A program made the position numbers and the translations under genes. Positions 7,229 to 14,217 of a DNA stretch of 20,236 nt are shown here, one piece after another. Numbering within the stretch: the first letter of the stretch is position 1; the number at the start of each line of letters is the position of its first letter. The notes beneath the pieces are model-generated. The model searched no databases. It was not told where the DNA came from and saw only the letters and a list, made by a program, of their open reading frames with translations. The stretch comes from an uncultured Clostridia bacterium (lineage in GTDB: Bacteria; Bacillota; Clostridia; Oscillospirales; CAG-272). Location of the stretch: NCBI GenBank assembly GCA_946055715.1, contig CAMGGT010000001.1:1-20236 (forward strand), given 5' to 3'.

Positions 7229-9055
7229 TCAAAGCGACAGCGTCACATCATAGTCAGACAGCCACACATCCATCTGATACAGCCAGGCATACAGCTGGGC
7301 ACGCGCCATCAGCTGACCGAACCAGGTGGCATCCTCTCCCCGCCGAAGGGCGGTGAGGGCCTTGCCGTCAAGCAGAGGGGCAAGGCGGCTGTCGGTGTTT
7401 GAGAGGCGGGCGACAAGCATCTGCCACACGGTTTCTTCATAGGCGGGGTTGTGGGTCTTGGGATAGGGGCTCTTTTTGCGGTAGAGCACCTCATCGGGCA
7501 GCCATTTTGCCATGGCGCGGCGCAAAACGGCCTTTTCCACGCCGCCCTCAAACTTGACTTCCCACGGCAGATTATACACATATTCCACCAGACGATGGTC
7601 AGAAAACGGCACGCGCACCTCTACGCCCGAGGCCATGCTCATGCGGTCTTTGCGCTCAAGCAACGAGGTCATAAAGTAGCGCATGGACAGCACCGAAGCC
7701 ACACGGGCAGTGCGGGTGGCGGGGGTATCGCTGTCAAGGCAGATCACCCCGTCCACCGCCGCGCGGTAGACATCCGATGTCCAGGCATAGCCCTCCTCCG
7801 GCCGCACGATCGCCGCGTCAAACAGCCGCACACGCCCCCACGGGTCATGCAACCACGGAAAGAAGGGGCGGGACAGCATTTCGGGGCGGTAAAACCACGG
7901 GTACCCGCCAAACACCTCGTCTGCGCACTCGCCGGACAGAGAGACGGTGTGCCGCCGCTTGATCTCGCGGCAGAACCATAGCAAAGAGGAATCGATGTCT
8001 GCCTGCCCCGGAAAATCGCGTGCGGCTACCGCTTCCGAGAGCTTTGCCGCCACGGCGGCAGTGGGGGCGGTGAGGACTGTGTGGTCGGTGCCCAGCCACT
8101 CTGCCATCAGGCGGGCATAGTCATCATCGCGGTTGGGCTGAAAGAGGGTGGGAGCATAGTCATTGTTTTCATATTCAAACGAATAGGTGGAAAGTCGTTT
8201 TCCCTGCGCCTCGAGGGTCTTGGCCGCAACAGAAGAAACAATGGAAGAATCAAGCCCGCCCGACAAAAGGGTACACAGCGGCACATCGCTTTGCAGCTGC
8301 ATGCGGATGGCATCGGTGAGCAACGCTTCCACCCGTGCGGCGGCCTCCTGCGGGCTGTCTGTGCAGGGCTGTGCCGTCAGTTGCCAGTAAGTGCGGCGGT
8401 CGATGCCGCTTTCGCTCACATAGCAGCATTCGCCCGGCAAGAGTTCCGATATGCCCGCAAACACCCCGCTGCCCGGCAATGTAACGGGAGACAGAAACAA
8501 CAGTTGCCACAGCCCGCGCGCATCCAGCACCGGCGGGGTCGCCCCGCTTCTGACCAATGCCTTGACCTCCGAGGCAAACAAAAAGCGTCGCCCCCGCTCA
8601 CAGAAGAAAAAGGGTTTAACCCCCAGGCGGTCGCGGGCGCAGAACAGCCGCTCTTCCTCGGGGCAATAGACAGCAAAGGCAAAAATACCGGTGAGCCGCG
8701 CAAGACACGCCTCTCCCCACACGGCATAGGCATACAGCACAAGCTCTGTGTCACAGCGCGTTTTAAGCGTCACCCCCTCCGCCTGCAGTGCGCGGCGAAG
8801 CTCGTCTGTGTTGTAGATCTCTCCGTTATAGACAAGGATGTAGTTTTTCCCCTCCCAAAAACAGCGCATGGGCTGTGCGCCGCCCCGGGGGTCCATCACC
8901 GCCAGACGGTTGTGGCGCAAAGCGCACGTCCCGTCCTCAAAACTACCCGAACCGTCCGGCCCGCGGTGGCACATGAGGTCGTTCATACGCTTGCACAGGG
9001 CACCGTCCTCCGGGCGCAACCCTGTGGGGGCAAAAATTCCGCATACAGAACACAT
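7229..9055 (-). CDS. asnB: Asparagine synthetase (glutamine-hydrolysing)
   Basis: Converts aspartate, glutamine and ATP to asparagine, in the cytoplasm. The 608-aa protein starts MCSVCGIF. Cys2 becomes the N-terminal nucleophile of the class II glutaminase after Met removal, and RGPDGSG and YNGEIYN line that site. The synthetase half has the PP-loop SGGLDSS and the downstream GECADEVFGGYPWFY motif. Length and domain order match AsnB. ATG at 9055 follows GGAG with 8 nt spacing. A nearby second cysteine (Cys5) is not the expected nucleophile. Paralogues of this family can amidate cell-wall or peptide substrates, so a role other than free asparagine synthesis is possible. Upstream lie a 12-bp palindrome and a terminator-like hairpin that may regulate it. 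Confidence 0.92.
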   Translation of the reverse strand: MCSVCGIFAPTGLRPEDGALCKRMNDLMCHRGPDGSGSFEDGTCALRHNRLAVMDPRGGAQPMRCFWEGKNYILVYNGEIYNTDELRRALQAEGVTLKTRCDTELVLYAYAVWGEACLARLTGIFAFAVYCPEEERLFCARDRLGVKPFFFCERGRRFLFASEVKALVRSGATPPVLDARGLWQLLFLSPVTLPGSGVFAGISELLPGECCYVSESGIDRRTYWQLTAQPCTDSPQEAAARVEALLTDAIRMQLQSDVPLCTLLSGGLDSSIVSSVAAKTLEAQGKRLSTYSFEYENNDYAPTLFQPNRDDDYARLMAEWLGTDHTVLTAPTAAVAAKLSEAVAARDFPGQADIDSSLLWFCREIKRRHTVSLSGECADEVFGGYPWFYRPEMLSRPFFPWLHDPWGRVRLFDAAIVRPEEGYAWTSDVYRAAVDGVICLDSDTPATRTARVASVLSMRYFMTSLLERKDRMSMASGVEVRVPFSDHRLVEYVYNLPWEVKFEGGVEKAVLRRAMAKWLPDEVLYRKKSPYPKTHNPAYEETVWQMLVARLSNTDSRLAPLLDGKALTALRRGEDATWFGQLMARAQLYAWLYQMDVWLSDYDVTLSL

Positions 9056-9110
9056 ACTCTACTCTCCAGATGATGTTTTAATGATTCTAAATTGACAATA
9101 ATTATTTGCA

Positions 9111-9122
9111 CTTATCGATAAG
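9111..9122. promoter_or_regulatory. 12-bp perfect palindrome upstream of asnB
   Basis: CTTATCGATAAG is self-complementary and lies 56 bp upstream of the asnB start, in an AT-rich stretch. Position and symmetry fit an operator for a dimeric regulator. A single 12-bp palindrome can also occur by chance. Confidence 0.35.
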
Positions 9123-9126
9123 AGCG

Positions 9127-9161
9127 AAAAACCCCCTCCGAATTTTCATATAAATAGGGGT
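9127..9161 (-). terminator. Terminator- or attenuator-like hairpin upstream of asnB
   Basis: Read on the minus strand, ACCCCT (9161-9156) pairs with AGGGGGT (9137-9131) across an AT-rich loop of about 18 nt with one bulge, and a run of T follows (9131-9127). It would either end transcription from the small ORF upstream or act as an attenuator in an asnB leader. The short stem and large loop make it a weak candidate. Confidence 0.4.
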
Positions 9162-9301
9162 AAAATGGGCAGACGCAGCAAGCATACAGAAAAAAACACA
9201 TTTTGCGCACGGCGGGGCTGCGGCAGATGTGCAACCTTTATTTGTCTCATAACCCCATCATACCAAAAAACAGGGCGGCTCTCCCGTATACTCACAGTTC
9301 A

Positions 9302-9691
9302 TTATATGGCAAATCCCCACAAACTGCCACCGATGTTTGGCTCTGAGAGGCAACCGGTGCCCATCGGAAGGGGATAATGCTCTGTTTTTTCACCTGCAGC
9401 TACACCGGAAAATGGCCATTTTTCTCGCGCCGGCCCGCCGCAATGCCATTTTTGCCGTTGCTCTGCCGCATTTTGCAGGCGCTTGCGCCCGGCGCACAGC
9501 GCGGCATTTTTCTGTTCTTTCGCCGTTTGCCGGGAGACATTGCCACCGCGGGGCAGCCGTGCGGACGGTTTGTGGGGGGTGTGCCTATTCTGCCCGACGC
9601 GCGGCGGATCTATGCTTCTTCCTCTTTTCCGTCCCGGCGGTCGTCCGACAGTCATTTGCGGGTTTTCTTTGCCTGTTTGCGGGCATTTCAT
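9302..9691 (-). CDS. Putative small basic protein, no recognised family
   Basis: The open frame begins with ATG at 9691, preceded by AAAGGAGGGG with about 8 nt spacing, one of the best ribosome binding sites in the window. About 80 nt further upstream is a perfect -35 TTGACA with a fair -10. The 129-aa product is very rich in Arg, Lys, Pro and Gly and has no obvious hydrophobic core, membrane segment or motif, so it does not look like a typical folded enzyme. The C-terminal part coincides with the nested inverted repeats at 9313-9375. It may be a real small nucleic-acid-binding or disordered protein. Equally, the frame may be chance within a non-coding transcript. The initiation signals argue for expression; the composition argues against coding. 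Confidence 0.3.
   Translation of the reverse strand: MKCPQTGKENPQMTVGRPPGRKRGRSIDPPRVGQNRHTPHKPSARLPRGGNVSRQTAKEQKNAALCAGRKRLQNAAEQRQKWHCGGPAREKWPFSGVAAGEKTEHYPLPMGTGCLSEPNIGGSLWGFAI
9313..9375. repeat. Nested inverted-repeat (structured DNA/RNA) element
   Basis: Three helices can nest: ATCCCC (9313-9318) with GGGGAT (9370-9375), CCGATG (9330-9335) with CATCGG (9362-9367), and GGCA (9349-9352) with TGCC (9358-9361). An alternative helix, GCCA (9326-9329) with TGGC (9338-9341), would compete. T6 follows at 9385-9390, too far from the stem for a standard terminator. The pattern suggests a folded RNA on one of the strands; which strand is unknown. Confidence 0.4.
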
Positions 9692-9777
9692 CCTATTCCC
9701 CTCCTTTGATGGCAATTTCGGTGGGGGTTTTTCGTTTTTTTGCTCTTTTACCTTCACTTCTTGCGCACATGCAACAT

Positions 9778-9807
9778 AAAATACTGTCATTACTTTTCTT
9801 CTGTCAA
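9778..9807 (-). promoter_or_regulatory. Possible promoter for the small basic ORF
   Basis: On the minus strand a perfect TTGACA (9807-9802) is followed after 18 nt by TATTTT (9783-9778), four of six matches. It would start transcription near 9771, giving a leader of about 80 nt to the ATG at 9691. It also rules out the in-frame ATG at 9790, which falls inside the promoter. Confidence 0.45.
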
Positions 9808-9830
9808 GGGCTGAATTTGCCGTTGGGGTA

Positions 9831-9860
9831 TTGCATTTTGCTACTTCTATATGTTATAAT
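9831..9860 (+). promoter_or_regulatory. Promoter for the operon starting at 10060
   Basis: TTGCAT (9831-9836), an 18-nt spacer and a perfect TATAAT (9855-9860) lie in a strongly AT-rich island. The predicted start near 9867 leaves an untranslated leader of about 190 nt. It is divergent from the minus-strand promoter at 9778-9807. Confidence 0.65.
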
Positions 9861-10059
9861 AACTTTATTCTCATTAAAAATCATTAAATATCCATTTTAT
9901 TAAGAGTTCATCTCATCATCTCGTTAAGTCATCAGGTTCATCCGCCTGCGTCCATGAGGTTCCAAAAGCGCAAACTGCGGATGCCAAGCACCCGCAAGTG
10001 ACAAGGCAAACGACCATAGAACGCCCGACACCCCATCAATGTAAAGGAGTTTTTCCCCG

Positions 10060-10782
10060 ATGGAAAAGATCTATACCATTCCCATCAACGAGGCCTTTGA
10101 TGCTACCTCTGCCGACCCCGCCCTCGGTTGCCCGCTTTGCCTGTTGCGCCACCGGGAGGAAGAACGGGAACTGGACCTAATCCTCGGTGCCTCCATGATG
10201 GAGCCGGACATTCGCATCGAAACCAACCGCCGCGGGTTCTGCGGGCGGCACTTCCGCATGATGTTTGCCCGGCGCAACCGTCTGGGGCTGGCACTGATAC
10301 TGGAAAGCCATCTGGACAAGATCAAAGAAGACATAGAAGAGCCGCCGCTTTTGCGCAAGACCGGTGCGGCCGCCTCCGGCCCGCTACGCGCCTTGGGGCA
10401 GCTGGAACAAGACTGCTATGTGTGCGGGCGCATCGACCGCACGCTTGCACGCATGACCGAAACGCTGACCTGGCTGTGGGAGAGCGACGCCGGCTTTCAG
10501 AAGAAGCTGGCGGCACAGACCGGCTTCTGCCTGCCGCATTACCGCTCTGTGCTTTCCTGCGCCAAAAAGCTACTCTCCAAAAAGCAGTTTGCCGCCATGT
10601 ATGATGTCATGTACGGCATTGAAACGGCGCATCTCGCAAAACTGCGCGAGGATGTGAGCTGGTTCTGCAAAAAATTCGACTATCGCTATGAGGAAGAACC
10701 CTGGTATGACGCCAAGGACGCGGTGGAACGCACCATCCGCTCCCTGTGCGGCGAGGAGGAAAAGGAAGGAAAAACGACATGA
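10060..10782 (+). CDS. Double CxxC/CxxH putative zinc protein, DUF6062-like
   Basis: A 240-aa soluble protein that I recall as resembling Firmicute DUF6062; its function is unknown to me. It contains two copies of one pattern. Cys24-x2-Cys27 is followed by GFCGRH (Cys61, His64), and Cys119-x2-Cys122 is followed by GFCLPH (Cys157, His160). The spacings between the CxxC and CxxH pairs are nearly equal (33 and 34 residues), which implies an internal duplication and two metal sites, probably zinc. The rest is mostly charged helix. AAGGAG (10044-10049) precedes ATG at 10060 by 10 nt. The stop codon overlaps the start of the following ATPase gene (ATGA), so the two are translationally coupled and may work as a pair. 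Confidence 0.75.
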   Translation: MEKIYTIPINEAFDATSADPALGCPLCLLRHREEERELDLILGASMMEPDIRIETNRRGFCGRHFRMMFARRNRLGLALILESHLDKIKEDIEEPPLLRKTGAAASGPLRALGQLEQDCYVCGRIDRTLARMTETLTWLWESDAGFQKKLAAQTGFCLPHYRSVLSCAKKLLSKKQFAAMYDVMYGIETAHLAKLREDVSWFCKKFDYRYEEEPWYDAKDAVERTIRSLCGEEEKEGKTT

Positions 10783-13118
10783 TCATCCAAAGCATCCATA
10801 TCCTCCATTTCGGCAAGCTCAGCGACCTTTCCCTTTCCTTTGACCGCGCCCTGCACATCATCGAGGGGGAAAACGAAGCGGGAAAAAGCACCATTGCCGC
10901 CTTTGTGCGGTTTATGCTGTACGGACTTGACCGGGCAGACGAAGTCTCCTGCCGGAAGGCCATCAGCCGCGAAAGCGGCACGGCCGAGGGCAGCATGACC
11001 GTGGAGGTCAAGGAAGGCATCTTTCGCCTTGAGCGCAAGGCCACGCTGGGCGGCACCCCCGAAAAGCCCGTCTATGAAGAAACAAGCGTCATTGTCAACA
11101 CCGCCACAGGCGAGGAAACATCGGATGTCTCTGCCGGGCAGAGGTGGTTCGGCTTTCCCTCCACCATCTACCGCAGGATCGCCTGTATCGGCCAGTTGAC
11201 AGAAACGAAGGTAGACGATGCCGCCATGCGCCGCTCCATCGAAAACCTGCTGTTTTCGGGTGACGAGCGCATCAACATCCGCCATGCCACCGCCATTCTG
11301 TCTGCCCGGCGCGACAAACTGATGACCGTCGACAGAAAGAGTGGCGACATTCCCCGACTGCGCGCCGAGGCGGACGAACTGCGTCGCAAACTGGACCGCG
11401 CCACCAATCAGAACCGTCAGCTGATGGTCACCCAGGCCAAGCTGGACAACACCCGCCGCAAGCTGCGGGAGGCAGAACGCAACTTTCAGGAGATGGTGGA
11501 CAGAGACGACAAATCCCGCTATGAACAGTTGAAAGACGCCTTCGATAAATACCATGAATACAAGAATCAGTCCAGAGAAGTCAGCGACAAGCTCATCGAA
11601 CTCAAAAAGGGAGTGGGCCGTCTCGGCTTTATTCCCGATGCGGAATATCTGACCGAACTGGGCGTAAACCGCTGCCTGTATGTGGAGGCACAGCAGACCT
11701 GCAAGCAGGCGGGAGACGACCTGCATGACACCGAATGCGCCGAGGTGATCGAGGCGGATGTGCAGCGCTATCTGCGCCAGACCTACCATCAGGGCGGCGA
11801 AGACAAGGTGCTGTCAGATGCAAAGACACTCCACCGCCGCACGACCCTGCTGCGGTTCTTCGGGGTCCTGTGCGCCCTGCTGTTTGCGGGGTGTGTGGCG
11901 GGCGCGGCCATTCTGCTGCCGCCGATGATCGCCGCGTCGGGCGCTTCGGCCGCTCTGCCGTTTATCCTGTGCTTCGCCGTGGGGGCACTTCTGCTGGCCG
12001 GAGGAGATGTTGCGCTGTGGCTGACCGCCCGCGAAAGCAGGCGCAAAGAAAGCGGGCTGTATATGGACTATGCGGCCCACAACTACCGTGAGATGCTGAC
12101 CCGCATCAACCGCATCATCGACTACCGAAACAAAGCCGCCGACCGCCTGATGAAGGTGCGGGCGGCGCAGAAATACCAGGAAAAGGTGCAAAACACCCTT
12201 GCCTCTGCCTATGAGGTGTTGGCAAAGACCCTGCGCCGTTGGGACGGCGAAGTGCCGCCCCCCGACGGAGATGTGCTGGGCTATACCGACAAGATCATGG
12301 AGGCCACCCGCAACTACCTGGACACGCTGGCCGCACTCAGTGACGAAAAGACCCGCCTGGATGTGACCATTGCCCAGCTGCGTGACCAACTGCGGGGGCA
12401 GAACGAAGACATCATCCGCAAAAAGGTGGCCGAAAAAGAAAATGTGAATGTCGGCCGTCTCACCCCGGAGGAGATCGCGGCGGGTATTGCCAACTACCGC
12501 CATCAATGCAACCTGCTGCGCAAAAGCGAAGAGATGCTGAGCAGCCAGTATGAACTGCAAAAAGAGCAGGCGGAAGAACCGGCGCATCTGGCCGAACAAC
12601 TGGCCGAAGCGCAGGCACGCCTCAACCGCGCCACCGAAGAACACCGCGCGCTGGAAATGGCGCTTTCCACCTTTCTGGACGTGGATGACCGGCTGAAGGC
12701 CCGTATCGTGCCCCGCCTGGCCGAGAACGCGCGGGAACTCATCTCGACCATGACGGGCGGCACATACCGCGACATCGAATTGGGAGATGACCTTTCTCTC
12801 CGGCTGAAGCTGGGCACAGAGTCCTACACCACAGATCTGGTCAGCGCCGGCACCCGCGACATCGCCTACATCTCCCTGCGCATGGCCATGATCGCCATGC
12901 TCTGCCGTGACGAACTGCCGCCCCTGTGCCTGGACGAAAGCTTTGCCTATCAGGACGACACACGGTCGCTGAACATGATGCGCATGCTCAAAGCCCAGGC
13001 GGACAAGGGCATGCAGACCCTGATCTTCACCTGCCGCGCCCGCGAGGAGATCCTGGCGCACCAGGCATTCGGCCCCCGCGTGGGCTACACCCGACTGAAA
13101 GGCGCAGACAACGACTGA
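10779..13118 (+). CDS. SMC/Rad50-like AAA ATPase of the YhaN (SbcE) type with central membrane helices
   Basis: A 779-aa ABC-type ATPase. Walker A GENEAGKST is at residues 30-38, long coiled-coil stretches occupy about 170-350 and 420-660, and VSAGTRD near 687 takes the place of the LSGG signature. Walker B PLCLDES has Asp719 and Glu720. Between the coiled coils, where Rad50/SbcC would have a zinc hook, there are instead two hydrophobic helices (about 358-382 and 389-413), so the coil tip is probably membrane-embedded. This is the architecture I recall for Bacillus YhaN, which works with the YhaO nuclease. No YhaO-like phosphoesterase gene lies next to it here; the neighbour is the double zinc protein. 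ATG at 10779 overlaps the upstream stop and follows AAGGAAGG. A longer GTG-initiated frame exists but lacks such signals. DNA repair or DNA-end handling at the membrane is inferred. Confidence 0.85.
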   Translation: MIIQSIHILHFGKLSDLSLSFDRALHIIEGENEAGKSTIAAFVRFMLYGLDRADEVSCRKAISRESGTAEGSMTVEVKEGIFRLERKATLGGTPEKPVYEETSVIVNTATGEETSDVSAGQRWFGFPSTIYRRIACIGQLTETKVDDAAMRRSIENLLFSGDERINIRHATAILSARRDKLMTVDRKSGDIPRLRAEADELRRKLDRATNQNRQLMVTQAKLDNTRRKLREAERNFQEMVDRDDKSRYEQLKDAFDKYHEYKNQSREVSDKLIELKKGVGRLGFIPDAEYLTELGVNRCLYVEAQQTCKQAGDDLHDTECAEVIEADVQRYLRQTYHQGGEDKVLSDAKTLHRRTTLLRFFGVLCALLFAGCVAGAAILLPPMIAASGASAALPFILCFAVGALLLAGGDVALWLTARESRRKESGLYMDYAAHNYREMLTRINRIIDYRNKAADRLMKVRAAQKYQEKVQNTLASAYEVLAKTLRRWDGEVPPPDGDVLGYTDKIMEATRNYLDTLAALSDEKTRLDVTIAQLRDQLRGQNEDIIRKKVAEKENVNVGRLTPEEIAAGIANYRHQCNLLRKSEEMLSSQYELQKEQAEEPAHLAEQLAEAQARLNRATEEHRALEMALSTFLDVDDRLKARIVPRLAENARELISTMTGGTYRDIELGDDLSLRLKLGTESYTTDLVSAGTRDIAYISLRMAMIAMLCRDELPPLCLDESFAYQDDTRSLNMMRMLKAQADKGMQTLIFTCRAREEILAHQAFGPRVGYTRLKGADND

Positions 13119-13154
13119 TCCCCCGCACCGCCGTGCTGCGAAAGACGGCACAAT

Positions 13155-13177
13155 GCCGCCGGGCGTTCTGCGGCGGC
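13155..13177. repeat. GC-rich hairpin in the gap before the PfkB-like gene
   Basis: GCCGCCG (13155-13161) pairs with CGGCGGC (13171-13177) across a 9-nt loop. No T-run follows, so it is not a standard terminator. It lies about 25 nt before the ribosome binding site of the next gene. A hairpin with the same 7-bp arms in swapped order occurs before recA. Confidence 0.4.
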
Positions 13178-13215
13178 CAAAAGACAGACACCGACATTTC
13201 AAAAAGGAGACACAC

Positions 13216-14136
13216 ATGACACAAGAACCCTGCATTCTGGTCATCGGGGCGCCGCGCATGGCGCTGTCGCTGTTCTGCGACCGTCTGCCGCAGGCGGGTG
13301 AGACGGTGTCGCTCAAAGAACATCCCCTCTATGAAATGGGCGACCGTGCCACCGCCCTTGCCGTGGCCTTGACGCGTCTGCACGCCCGCACCGTCTTCTG
13401 CGGTGTGGTGGGAGACGACAACATGGGTCGCATCATGCGGGACCGGCTGTATGCAGAGGGAGTGGACACCCGCTTTCTCTATACCGCCCCGCACACCGCC
13501 ACGGGTCTGGAATGCCGTCTTTGCGGCAAAGCGGACGAGGCGCGCGGCCTGCAGTTTGCAGGCGTGGGTCGTCTGCTGGAAAAAGAGCAGGCCGAGGAGG
13601 CCTTTGCCTGCCTGCCGGATGCCGTTTGTCTGTTGGCCGACCTGCCACCGGAGATCCTTTCTCATGTGATGTTGCTGGCAAGCAGCCGCCACATCCCCGT
13701 CATCATGGATGCCCGCGGGGGCGAGACGCGACTGGCAAACCTGCCGCAGGCCGAGATCTTCTGCGCCAATGCCGACGAGTGCGAGGCCCTCTCGGGAGAG
13801 CGCCCCGGCACGGCCGACCAATGTCTGCGCGCCATGCTTTCCCTTTCGGGCAGGATCAAAGCCCGGCACCATGTGCTGAAATTGGAAGACCGCGGCTGTT
13901 TCTTTCTGGACGGCCGCCTGCCCCGCTACCTTTCCGCCTGTGTGGTCCATCCCGGCGGAGGCACGGGTGCGGGCACGGTCTTTTTGGCAGCCCTGACCGT
14001 GCTGTACCTCAAAAGCGACGGCAACCTGCCGCTTTCCTGCAAATATGCCAACGCCTCGGCGGCATTGGCACTGACAAAGCCGGGGCTGTATTTGCCCACG
14101 CAGGAAGAAATTGCCGACTTTCTCCGCCAAAGCTGA
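13216..14136 (+). CDS. PfkB/ribokinase-family protein lacking the catalytic aspartate
   Basis: The 306-aa protein has the ribokinase-like fold pattern: an N-terminal strand CILVIGAPR, GVVGDDNMGRIMRDRLYAEGVDT as in PfkB sugar kinases (quoted here in part: GDDNMG and GVDT), CANADECEAL at the PNxxE position, and VVHPGGGTGAGTVFLAAL where active members read DTTGAGDAF. The anion-hole GAG is present, but the catalytic Asp is Thr254, and the N-terminal substrate motif GGxxxN is degenerate (GDRATA). The base calls at 13960-13977 read cleanly in frame, with no sign of a frameshift. ATG at 13216 follows AAGGAG (13204-13209); the open frame upstream has no support. It lies 97 nt after the ATPase gene in the same train. 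It may be a pseudokinase, a regulator or an enzyme with altered chemistry. Confidence 0.78.
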   Translation: MTQEPCILVIGAPRMALSLFCDRLPQAGETVSLKEHPLYEMGDRATALAVALTRLHARTVFCGVVGDDNMGRIMRDRLYAEGVDTRFLYTAPHTATGLECRLCGKADEARGLQFAGVGRLLEKEQAEEAFACLPDAVCLLADLPPEILSHVMLLASSRHIPVIMDARGGETRLANLPQAEIFCANADECEALSGERPGTADQCLRAMLSLSGRIKARHHVLKLEDRGCFFLDGRLPRYLSACVVHPGGGTGAGTVFLAALTVLYLKSDGNLPLSCKYANASAALALTKPGLYLPTQEEIADFLRQS

Positions 14137-14217
14137 CCAAACGCGAATGCAATCGGCCGACAGCCGTTTATATACACCGTAAGTTGCCACTCTACAACTT
14201 TGTGATGAGGTTTTCAA

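Larger units (their letters stand above)
9056..10059. other. Roughly 1-kb region without a recognised conserved gene
   Basis: This is the longest stretch lacking a recognisable protein family. It contains, in order: a CTTATCGATAAG palindrome, a minus-strand terminator-like hairpin, a possible minus-strand TATAAT at 9301-9306 with a poor -35, a nested inverted-repeat element at 9313-9375, a putative small basic ORF on the minus strand (9302-9691) with its own promoter, repeated short CATTTTT-type runs between 9413 and 9515, and a plus-strand promoter at 9831-9860 feeding the operon that begins at 10060. Base composition swings from GC-rich (9440-9670) to very AT-rich (9770-9910). Confidence 0.6.

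Noticed and set aside
9313..9390. Thiamine pyrophosphate riboswitch
   Set aside because: CTGAGA and GGATAATGC words occur, but the required CCTGATCTGG-type 3' core and second arm are missing, and no thiamine gene is near.
9056..9390. T-box leader for asnB
   Set aside because: No TGGNACCGCG T-box sequence on the minus strand.
9337..9903. 188-aa plus-strand frame with a hydrophobic end
   Set aside because: No ribosome binding site, no family resemblance, and it runs through the plus-strand promoter at 9831-9860.
9980..10000. Six-codon ORF in the leader before 10060
   Set aside because: No ribosome binding site before its ATG.
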